A DNA stretch of 64,000 nucleotides from Hydrogenophilus thermoluteolus. Its GTDB lineage: Bacteria > Pseudomonadota > Gammaproteobacteria > Burkholderiales > Rhodocyclaceae. The notes beneath the pieces are model-generated. The model saw nothing but the letters and a program-made list of their open reading frames with translations, searched no databases and was not told the DNA's origin. Shown here in pieces: positions 37,568-46,100 of the stretch (the stretch's first letter is position 1; every line of letters begins with the position of its first letter). Where the stretch lies: positions 1,529,001-1,593,000 of the forward strand of contig NZ_AP018558.1 in assembly GCF_003574215.1 (NCBI RefSeq), given 5' to 3'. Made by a program: the position numbers and the translations under genes.

Positions 37568-38041
37568 TTACGCCAACACCGCAGCGGCGGTTTTCGCTGC
37601 CCATTGTTGCATTTTGTTCAACCCCGCCCAGTCGGCCTCCACAAAGGTGATCGCGCCGGTAGGACACGCCGCAGCGCACGCCGGGTCTCCGCCGCAGAGG
37701 TCGCACTTCTGCACCTTGCCGGTCTCCTGCACGTAATTGATCGTGCCAAACGGACACGCGATCGTACACACTTTACATCCGACGCAGGTCCCTTCGTCGA
37801 CCACCTTCGCCCCCGTGCGTTGGTCCAGACGAATCGCATCGACCGGACACGCGTGCAGACACCACGCTTCGGCACACTGGGTACAGGTATAGGGAACTTT
37901 TCTGCCTTCATGCTCGAAATTGAACACCTTGATGCGGGATTTGCTCGTTGCGATCACGCCGTAGTTTTCGATCGAACAAGCCATCTCGCACTGCAGACAA
38001 CCGGTGCATTTCACCGGGTCAATCGCCAGAACCTTCCACAT
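37568..38041 (-). CDS. aorA: polyferredoxin-like electron-transfer subunit
   Basis: Protein of 157 aa with four [4Fe-4S] cluster motifs: CTGCLQCEMAC, CTQCAEAWCLHACP, CVGCKVCTIACP and CDLCGGDPACAAACP. It resembles the HycB/DmsB-type ferredoxin subunits and the AorA subunit of bacterial AOR, passing electrons between AorB and AorC. It is the first gene of the aor-tup cluster. The 77 bp upstream to the EAL gene end must hold the promoter, but I see no clear hexamers there. Confidence 0.9.
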   Translation of the reverse strand: MWKVLAIDPVKCTGCLQCEMACSIENYGVIATSKSRIKVFNFEHEGRKVPYTCTQCAEAWCLHACPVDAIRLDQRTGAKVVDEGTCVGCKVCTIACPFGTINYVQETGKVQKCDLCGGDPACAAACPTGAITFVEADWAGLNKMQQWAAKTAAAVLA

Positions 38042-38118
38042 GCAAGTCTCCTTCTTTGGTGTGAACGCGTCAAATGGCTATCGCGTGGCACAAAGCTTAC
38101 GACGTGATAAGAAAAAAT

Positions 38119-39021
38119 TCAAGAGCGATTAGCAGAGCTTGTGCGCCGCAACATCCAATCACGAAAAGCCGAAAACGGCATCGGACGGGCAAAGAGATAG
38201 CCCTGTGCTAAAGCGACTCCGTTGCACCGCAAAAAGTCGGCCTGCTCCGCGCGCTCCACCCCTTCGGCAACGGTATCCATCTGAAGCGCTTTCGCGATCC
38301 GCACGAAGCTTTCGACCAGCGCATCGGCTGCCGACGACGAACCGATCGCCTGAACGAACATCGCGTCGATCTTCAACAGGTCGAACGGCAACGCGCTCAG
38401 ATAGGCCAACGACGAATAGCCCGTTCCGAAATCGTCGATCGCCAACCGCACCCCGATCGCTTCCAACTCGGCCAATCGCGTGCGCGCTACGGGCATATCG
38501 GCCATCATCGACTCGGTCAGTTCGAGCTCCAACGCAGACGGCGGGACATCGAACCGCCCCAACGCCTCCTTGACAATCGCTGTGAAATCGTCTCGCACCA
38601 ACTGCGTCACCGAGACATTTACCGCAACGCGCGGCGGTGCAACCCCTTCTGCTGCCAACGAGCACCACTCCCGCAACGCTTGTTCCAGCACCCAATGCCC
38701 GATCGGGACCATCAACCCAGTAGCTTCTGCCACAGGAATGAATTGCGCGGGGGAAACCAACCCCTTTTCAGGATGGTGCCAACGCAGCAGCACCTCCGCG
38801 CCCGCCACCGCTCCAGTCGCCAACGCGATCTGTGGCTGCCACCACAGCGACAGCTCCCCACGCGCCTCCGCACCATTGAGTGCGCTTCGGATCCACTCTT
38901 GCGCATGAAACGCCTCGTCTTTTTCGGGTGCATAGCACACCACCCGCCCACGCCCGGTTTCTTTGGCCCAGTACATCGGTTGTGCAACCTTTTTTCTGTA
39001 AATTTCCGTGGTGTTGGTCAT
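38119..39021 (-). CDS. standalone EAL-domain ORF with IS-derived start
   Basis: Open frame of 300 aa whose first ~14 residues (MTNTTEIYRKKVAQ) are read from the left end of the IS element; the rest is the last piece of GGDEF plus the full EAL domain. Its ATG lies 10 bp after the transposase stop on the same strand, so it could be translated from transposase mRNA. All EAL motifs needed for hydrolysis of cyclic-di-GMP seem present. Whether it is expressed is unknown; no good ribosome site is evident. Confidence 0.5.
   Translation of the reverse strand: MTNTTEIYRKKVAQPMYWAKETGRGRVVCYAPEKDEAFHAQEWIRSALNGAEARGELSLWWQPQIALATGAVAGAEVLLRWHHPEKGLVSPAQFIPVAEATGLMVPIGHWVLEQALREWCSLAAEGVAPPRVAVNVSVTQLVRDDFTAIVKEALGRFDVPPSALELELTESMMADMPVARTRLAELEAIGVRLAIDDFGTGYSSLAYLSALPFDLLKIDAMFVQAIGSSSAADALVESFVRIAKALQMDTVAEGVERAEQADFLRCNGVALAQGYLFARPMPFSAFRDWMLRRTSSANRS
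38969..38977. repeat. target-site duplication, left copy
   Basis: CAGTACATC directly flanks the IS on the left and recurs at 40301-40309 on the right. Nine bases is normal for IS256-family insertions. The match is perfect. Confidence 0.9.
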
Positions 39022-40300
39022 GACGCCGGGGTTACGGGTTGAGGTTGAGATAGACCTTGCCGGTCATCCACTCGTCGTCGAGTTCGGCCAGCAGCGCCGA
39101 GACCAGGCGCAGGCAGGAATCCATGTTGGGGAAGATGCTGGCCACCCGGGTGCGTCGTCGCAGTTCCCGGTTGATGCGTTCCAGCCCGTTGGTGGTACGC
39201 AAACGGATACGGTGCGCAGCGGGGAAGTCGAACACCGTCAGGGATTCAGGAATCGCGGTTTCGGCCCACTCGGCCAGTTTCGGATGCTCCTTGCGCCAGG
39301 TGTCCAGGGCGGCTTTCAAAAGCCGCTCGGCTTCTGCCTTGTCCGGAGCATTGAAGATCGCGCGCAGTGTCGCGGCGACGTGCTTTTTCGCCTCCTGTCG
39401 GGTGACGAACTGGCCGGCGTTTTGCTGCAGATGGAACTGGCAACGCTGCCAGGGAACAGAAGGGAACACCGCTTTGCGGGCAGCTTTGAGGCCCGCATGA
39501 TCATCCGCGATGATGAGCTTGATCCCGTGCAACCCTCTGGCCAGGAGGGATTCCAGGAAACGTCGCCAATTGATCTCGGCTTCCGACGTGGCCACCGTGC
39601 AACCGAGCACCCGCCGTTTGCCCGTCGCATCGACGCCGACGGCGATCAAGACGGCACAATCGACGATTCGCCCTTCCAGCCGCACTTTCTCGTAACGGGC
39701 ATCCAGAAAGAGATAGGGCACTTCGCCCAGAGGACGCTCGCGCCAGGCCGCAAGCCCCTCGTCGAGCCTGGCGGCGGCACGGCTCACCTGGGCGGTGGAG
39801 AGCGAAATCTCCGGCCCCAGCAGGCGCTGCAGTACCTCGATCACCCGGCGGGTGGAGACCCCCTGGACGTACATCTCGGCCAGGGCCAGATGCACCGCCT
39901 GATCGGTGCGGGTGCCTTTTTCGAGGGCAGAAGGGTAGAAGTCGCCGCAACGCACCTGGGGCACCTGAAAGGTCAGCTCACCAAGGCGGGTGAGTACCGT
40001 CTTGGGTTTGTACCCGTTGGCGTAGTCACGCCGTCGCTCACTACGTTCATAGGGCGCCGCTCCAAGGAACTGGGATCGTTCGATCTTGGCGGCTTCATTG
40101 ACGAGGATGCGCAGAGCCTCGCCGGCACCCTCCAGTCCGTGTTCGAGCAACACAGCATAAGCCATTTCCAAAGGATTGGTTTCGACACGCATCGCCATGA
40201 TGGGCATACTCCTTTCTCGAAGTCATGGCGTCAGACCGAGCGCCGCGCACTTCCTGCCAGAGGCGCTAAACGGAATTTACAGAAAGGATGGTACACAACC
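38978..40300 (-). mobile_element. IS256-family insertion sequence, complete
   Basis: Element of about 1323 bp with imperfect terminal inverted repeats. The left end reads GGTTGTGCAACC then TCTGTAAATTTCCG; the right end, read inward, is GGTTGTGTACCATCC then TTTCTGTAAATTCCG. It carries one full transposase gene and is flanked by perfect 9-bp repeats. Intact ends, gene and duplications indicate a recent insertion. Confidence 0.93.
39032..40207 (-). CDS. IS256-family transposase
   Basis: Mutator-type DDE transposase of 391 aa, full length for IS256. It shows the family segments DARYEKVRLEGRIVDCAV, LIIADDHAGLKAARKAVFP and the conserved QRCQFHLQQN and ERINRELRRRTRV stretches toward the C-terminus. 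No frameshift or stop interrupts it, so it is probably active. It starts at ATG 40207. Confidence 0.96.
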   Translation of the reverse strand: MPIMAMRVETNPLEMAYAVLLEHGLEGAGEALRILVNEAAKIERSQFLGAAPYERSERRRDYANGYKPKTVLTRLGELTFQVPQVRCGDFYPSALEKGTRTDQAVHLALAEMYVQGVSTRRVIEVLQRLLGPEISLSTAQVSRAAARLDEGLAAWRERPLGEVPYLFLDARYEKVRLEGRIVDCAVLIAVGVDATGKRRVLGCTVATSEAEINWRRFLESLLARGLHGIKLIIADDHAGLKAARKAVFPSVPWQRCQFHLQQNAGQFVTRQEAKKHVAATLRAIFNAPDKAEAERLLKAALDTWRKEHPKLAEWAETAIPESLTVFDFPAAHRIRLRTTNGLERINRELRRRTRVASIFPNMDSCLRLVSALLAELDDEWMTGKVYLNLNP

Positions 40301-40309
40301 CAGTACATC
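40301..40309. repeat. target-site duplication, right copy
   Basis: CAGTACATC, identical to the left copy at 38969-38977. In the minus-strand frame it encodes part of the MYW of the GGDEF domain end. Confidence 0.9.
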
Positions 40310-42066
40310 GCCAAGTCGGCAGCGCGCAGCAACGCTTGCGGGTCGCTGCCGTGCTCCGGAAAGCACGCCACCCCGATACTGGCACTGGCGTGCCACGAGA
40401 CAGCTCCCAACGCCACCGGTTCAGAGAGGTGGCTAAGCAGTGTTTGCGCCACTCTGATCGCTTCCTCTTCCCCTACACCGTCGAGCAGCACCGCAAACTC
40501 ATCGCCCCCCAAGCGCGCAGCGAGGTCACTGCGTCGCAGCGACGTTTTCAAACGCGCCGCCATCTCGATCAAGAAGCAGTCGCCGGCCTCATGCCCATGG
40601 GTGTCGTTCAACGTCTTGAAATGGTCGAAATCGATGAAAAGCACCGCAAGCCGTGTCCGCTGTCGTGCCGCGCGCAGTACTGCTTGCTTGAGCGATTCCA
40701 CGAAAAGGCGACGGTTGGGAAGATCCGTGACAGGATCATGTAGCCCTACGTACGAGAGCCGCTCCTCCAACGCGTTGAGCGCGGCTATTTGCTGGTGCAG
40801 AACCTCGCGTTGCTTTTTCAAGCGCCCAACCGCCACCCGAAGCCGCCGCCGCAATCCGTCGAGCGCTTTCGCCAAAAGATAAAGTTCCCAAATGGCTTGC
40901 TGGCGCGGGACCGCAGTATCGAACTGCTGTTTGCCGATCGCCTCTGCCGCCGCGGCCAAGGTTTGAAGCGGTTTTGCCAGCCGCTTGGCCCAACGCATGC
41001 TCAACACCCGCGCCAACAGAAAACTGAACACCACCACCAAAAGCCAACCGCCAACCCAGAGGTACCAATCGGGAATCACATGCGCAAGCGGCGTAATCAA
41101 CCACACCTGCCACGCCAACCCGGGCACCCTCAAATCATGAACCGTGCCCACCCACCACGTACCGTTGTCGAAAAAGAGCGTGGCCTTCCCAAAATGGCGC
41201 AACAGCTCAGACCATGGGGATTGTGCCAGTGGCAATTGCGGCAACACGTCATTCTCACCGGCTTCAGATGCCATGGGAATCCCTTGCGAATCAGCGATCA
41301 CCCGCCCCGCACCGTCGCTCACCACAACCCGCCCTGCCAGCTGTGCGGCGGCATCTCTCGCTACCTGCTGCCACTCGACCAACCGGACGTCGAACCCCAT
41401 AGCAACAAAACCGCTGCGGTCATCCCACCACCCGATCGACGCCGTTACGCCAGTCTCCTGGGTCGTGAAAAAACGGTACGGTTCCGACCACGCTACCTGT
41501 CCGGGATGTTCACGTGCCAACCGATACCACGCGCGATCCCGGGGATCATAAGGCAGGTAACGCATTTCCTCTCGGACCGTTTTCCCTTGCTCGTCGAGGA
41601 ACAGAAAACGGTGCCGATCCCCCCACTCCGTCCGGTCGGTCAACCGAACCAGAGGAAGCAACTCCGGTACCGCCAGATAGAGCCACCCCACCCCCGCCTC
41701 GTTCCCCGCAACCACGGAGGTCACGATCGGAACGGTTTCGATGACCGTCCGGGCGCGGGCGATGAAACGGTCGAGCCCGTCATACGGCTTTGGCCCAAAA
41801 TGCGCCGGGGGCGTCACCCGTAACAGCGTCGTCACAGGCGCGAACGACGCGTGCATCTGTTGTTCCACCGCAGCGGTCCGGGCAGCAAAAAGCGCATTCG
41901 CCCGTTCCACCAGAAGCGGCGCGACCACCAATACCAGTAGCCCAACCCCCGCCAGCAGCGCGGTCAATAGCGCAACGACAAAGAGCCGCAGCGACAAATA
42001 GCGGGAAAAATGGACGGGTCGCTGTATCATCGCACCCTTCGTCACGGTTTCGTCAAGGTCATACAC

Positions 42067-42072
42067 TATAAT
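42067..42072 (+). promoter_or_regulatory. possible corA -10 box
   Basis: A perfect TATAAT lies 30 bp before the corA start, in the 71-bp gap between the divergent GGDEF-EAL and corA genes. The -35 region is poor. Confidence 0.4.
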
Positions 42073-42101
42073 AGCCGCAAAATGGGTCAGGGTCACACCA
42101 C

Positions 42102-43064
42102 ATGCTCCGCGCATTCACCAGCAAGAACGGCTGTCTCAGCGAACTCCGCCTCCCGGAAAATGCCTCTGAGCGCCCCGATTCGCTCAACGTCGCCCTTTGG
42201 ATCGACGCGATCGACCCCAGCCCTGAAGAGCGCAGTCAGATCGAGCGCATCATCAACGCCGAACTGCCCGACGTAGACGATGTTGAAGAGATCGAAGCCT
42301 CGGCCCGTTTCTTCGAAGACCAACAAGGGCTGCACATCCACTCGCTGTTCCTTGCCCAGGAAGAAGGACGGCACATCACCTCAACGGTCGCATTCATTTT
42401 GCAACCGCAGCGGTTGATCACCTTTCGCGAAGAAGAGCTTGCTGACTTTCGTCTGCTGCGCATGCGCGCCCGGCACGGACAAATCCCGGCCAGCGACCCG
42501 ATGACGCTGCTTGTGACCATTCTCGAACAAAAAGTCGAGAACCTGGCCGACACCATCGAAGACCTCCACCGGCGGCTCGAGGACGTCAGCGTGATGGTGC
42601 TCGAAGAAGAGAATGCCGACCTCGAAGAAGCGATCGACCGCCTGGCCAAAATCGAAAACAGCAACGGACGGATCCGGCTCTGTCTAATGGATACCCAGCG
42701 GGCGCTGGGTTACCTCCTGCGGCAACTCAAAAACAGCAACCCAGAACTGCAAGAAAACTGCCGCGAAACGATGCGCGACATCGAAACCCTGATGAGCCAC
42801 ACCACCTTCGTCTTCGAAAAAGTCAACTTTCTCATGGACTCCGCGCAGGGGTTCATCAACATCCAGCAAAACCAGATCATCAAAATCTTCTCGATCGCCG
42901 CGGTGGTTTTCCTGCCGCCCACGCTCGTTGCCAGCATCTACGGCATGAACTTCGATCACATGCCAGAACTGCATTGGGAGCTAGGCTATCCTCTGGCGCT
43001 CCTGATGATGGTGATTTCGGGAATCGCACCCTACCTTTACTTCAAGCGCAAAGGGTGGTTGTAA
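42102..43064 (+). CDS. corA: CorA-family magnesium/divalent cation transporter
   Basis: Cation channel of 320 aa. The large acidic cytoplasmic domain (DVDDVEEIEASARFFEDQQG) leads through a long helix to two C-terminal membrane helices. The selectivity motif is YGMNF at the end of helix one (PPTLVASIYGMNFDHM). The positively charged tail KRKGWL is also typical. It likely imports Mg2+; Co2+/Ni2+ transport or Zn2+ export (ZntB) are alternatives, but the GMN motif fits both. It stands alone between divergent and downstream genes. Confidence 0.92.
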   Translation: MLRAFTSKNGCLSELRLPENASERPDSLNVALWIDAIDPSPEERSQIERIINAELPDVDDVEEIEASARFFEDQQGLHIHSLFLAQEEGRHITSTVAFILQPQRLITFREEELADFRLLRMRARHGQIPASDPMTLLVTILEQKVENLADTIEDLHRRLEDVSVMVLEEENADLEEAIDRLAKIENSNGRIRLCLMDTQRALGYLLRQLKNSNPELQENCRETMRDIETLMSHTTFVFEKVNFLMDSAQGFINIQQNQIIKIFSIAAVVFLPPTLVASIYGMNFDHMPELHWELGYPLALLMMVISGIAPYLYFKRKGWL

Positions 43065-43086
43065 CGCGGTTGCGGCTCGTTATAAT
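43059..43086 (+). promoter_or_regulatory. sigma-70-like promoter of the large glycosyltransferase gene
   Basis: TTGTAA (43059-43064, overlapping the corA stop) and TATAAT (43081-43086) are spaced 16 bp apart. An AGGAGG ribosome site and the ATG at 43114 follow. This is a good match to the housekeeping consensus. Confidence 0.6.
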
Positions 43087-43113
43087 GAAGAAAAACGCAG
43101 GAGGAGGTCCCGA

Positions 43114-46100
43114 ATGCCCATTATCGAAACCCAAAACTTTGGGCAAAAAATCACCGTTGGCGTCTGCTCGCAGCATCCGCTTTCCCACTTCCTCCTCAAC
43201 CTGCGTATCCTCAATCCGCTCAAAGCGCTGGCGCACCACGTCCGCTTTCGCCTCATCCCCTCCCCCAGTCAATTCGAGGAGGGCTGTGACCTCTACCTCA
43301 TTCACCGCGACTTCGTCAACGTCCATCATTACGAATTCGTCACCGAAAAGCTCGTCCCTAACTACCCCTGCCTCTTTGAAATCGACGACAACCTCTCCGC
43401 GCTGCCGCCCAACCACCCCGAATTCAATTACTATGCGTCAAGCATCATCGGCGCAATCGACAAGTTCCTCAAAAATTTTCCTGAACTCCCTGTCATCACC
43501 ACCACCCAACCCCTTGCCGAAACCCTGGGGGCGCCGCATCGACCGTGCCACCTCTTCACCAATCACCTGCCCGCTCAGTTCATCGCGGAAGCTCGCCGTG
43601 CCCGGCCAGCGAAACAGAGCGATGCCCCCATCCGCATCGGTTTTGCCGGTACTCCCAGCCACACACCGGACCTGAAAAAGATCGAAAGCGCGCTCCTGCG
43701 CATCGCCAGCCTGTACCGAGAGCGCGTAGAGATCGTTCTGATGGGCGCCTGGACCCAAGACCTCGAAGCGTGCGAGCAAGTCCGCCTGATCAAAACCCCG
43801 GTCGACTATTGGAACTACCTCCCCACACTCGCCAAATTCGACCTCGACATCGCGCTCGCGCCGCTCGACGACACCCCGTTCAATCGCTGCAAGTCGGACC
43901 TCAAGTGGGTCGAATACAGCGCGCTCAGTATCCCTACCCTCTGCTCCGACGTCGCCCCGTTTGCCCAAGCCAAAGCCCTCGGCTTGGCCAAAGTCATCCC
44001 CAACGACCCGGAGCAGTGGTTCGCCACGCTCATCGACCTCATCGAAAACCCAGCAGCGCGAAGGGAACTTGGTGAGGCTGCCTACGCGTACGTCCGCGAA
44101 CACCGTACACTGGAAGCCCACGCGGGTGAATACGCCGCGATCCTCAACACGGTCTTGCCCCCCGAAAAACAACTCCCTCCGCCCTACGACCTCACCATCA
44201 CCCCCGTCACCCTCCCTACACCGGAAGCGATCTACAACCCGGAAGACCGTTTTGAGGCGTGGCGCAAACGCCGTTCTCTGCAAGAAGCGGACGCAGAAGT
44301 TTTCGCGGAACGGATGATGAGTTGGGCGCATCGCCCGGTCGTCACCCTCATCACCTTTGCCCGCCAATCGGACCTGCCGCTGCTTGCGCAGACCACCGAT
44401 TCGCTGCAAACCCAACTCTACCCCCACTGGCGCTGGATCGTCGTCTCAGACCAGCCGGTTCCCGATCCTATTTTCGAACAAGCCGATTTCCTGGGCTGGC
44501 TGCAACTCGATACCCTAGACGCGCCAGAAATCGTTGCACAGGCGGTCAATGCGCTACTGCCCGAATATGGCGGGGATGCGGTTGCCGTGCTCCCCCCCGG
44601 TTTTCAACTCGCACCCGAAGCGCTGCTCCTTGTTGCCGAAGCGATGGTCGACCACCCCCAAGTTGCCGCGGTCTATAGCGACCACGACCATCTTCAAGGA
44701 GAGACCCGCTGCAGCCCCTGGTTCAAACCCGACTTCGATCGGACACTCCTCTACGGCTTTGATTACATCGGCCCCGCCGTATGGTTTCGCACCGAAACCC
44801 TCATCGCGCTGGGGGGCTTGCAACCCTACCCGAACGCCGAACGGTACGACGCCTTGTTACGCCTCAGTGAAAGACCTGAAGCGCGTATCCACCACATCGC
44901 CGAGCCGCTCCTCTCCATTCCGGAAGCGACGAACCAACGACCTGCCCCCGTCGATTCCGAACCCAGCGCCGAATCGCCAGAGGCGCTCGCGCGCCGCTTA
45001 GCGCTCGAAGACCATTTTGCCCGTACCCAGCAACCGGTCACGATTCTGCCCGGGCTTCTACCCGACACCTGGCGGATCGAACGGCAAGTGAGCCTCTTGC
45101 CCAAAGTGAGCGTGATCATGCCGGTTGCCGACGTCTACCACCTGGCCGAAGCGGCGGTGACCTCACTCATCGAACACACCCAATACCCCGATTGGGAACT
45201 GATCCTGGTCGATCACGCCACCACAGACCCCGACATCGCCGCGCTCTTTGCCGAAATCGGCGCGCACCACCCGAACGTCACAATCGTGCGCGACGAAAAC
45301 CCCTACGCGCTGGCGCGCCTCTACAACGTCGGCGCAGCGGCAGCAAACGGTGAGATCCTGGTTTTTCTCCACTGCGACATCGAAGCTCGCGAACCCCATT
45401 GGCTGGAGCGGCTGGTGCGCGAAGCCCTCGACCCCAAAGTAGGGGCCGTTGGGCCGCTCCTTGTGCAGCCCGAATTCAGCCTGATCGACAACGCTGGCTA
45501 CTGGCTGGGCGGTAGCGACCTCTGGGCTCCGGCACGCCCTGCCTACCGCGGAACGAGACTCAACGACACGGGCGCACTCAAACAGCTTGCACTCCCCCAC
45601 CGGGTGAGCGCCCTCTCCTCGGTGGGATTTACCACCCGTAAAACCCTCTTTCATCAACTCGGCGGCTTTGATCAAGAAACCTTTGCGCTGACCGACTTTG
45701 AAATCGACTATTGCCTCAAAGCCGAGGCAGCCGGCTTCGAAATCCGTGTCCAACCCTTAAGCCGCCTCATCCACCACGAGAGCGCCGTCGTTGGGCGGAT
45801 GTTGCGCAAACCCTTGGCGCTTCTTCAGCACCAAGAAGCACGTACGCAAACCCACCGTGCGCTCTTTGCGCGCTGGGGCGAACGGCTTGTCGTCGATCCG
45901 TTCGCATCTTTGCACTTCGACTACGCCGCCACAACCCCTACGCTCGACCTCAATTTCCCGCTCTCTTGGCAGCGCCACCACACCAACCGCATCAAAGTGC
46001 TCGGCTTCCCCGTCAGAGGGGGAAGCGGCCAGTACCGCGTTCGCATGCCGCTGAAAGCCTTGGTGCGCGCCGGATGGGTACAAGCCGAATCGGTACCCGA

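Larger units (their letters stand above)
38119..42030 (-). pseudogene. GGDEF-EAL protein gene split by an IS256-family element
   Basis: Original product: a cyclic-di-GMP enzyme with a signal anchor (YLSLRLFVVALLTALLAGVGLLV), a dCache-like periplasmic domain, a second membrane helix (about 335-355), HAMP-like linker, GGDEF with RRSD I-site and intact GGDEF residues, then EAL. The promoter-proximal part is 40301-42030 and the EAL part 38119-38977. Removing the IS and one copy of CAGTACATC restores the frame as DLAMYWAKETGRGR, the normal GGDEF ending. EAL catalytic motifs (EVLLRW, ELTESMM, IDDFGTGYSS, VAEGVE) look intact. The start is the ATG at 42030, MIQRPVHF. Confidence 0.92.

Noticed and set aside
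38080..38105. TGGCAC near 38087 as part of a sigma-54 promoter for the aor cluster
   Set aside because: It points away from aorA on the plus strand, and the second element is TTAC, not TTGC.
38968..38978. 11-bp target duplication for the IS256 element
   Set aside because: The shared bases include one nucleotide of each inverted repeat; with ends at 38978 and 40300 the duplication is 9 bp, as usual for the family.
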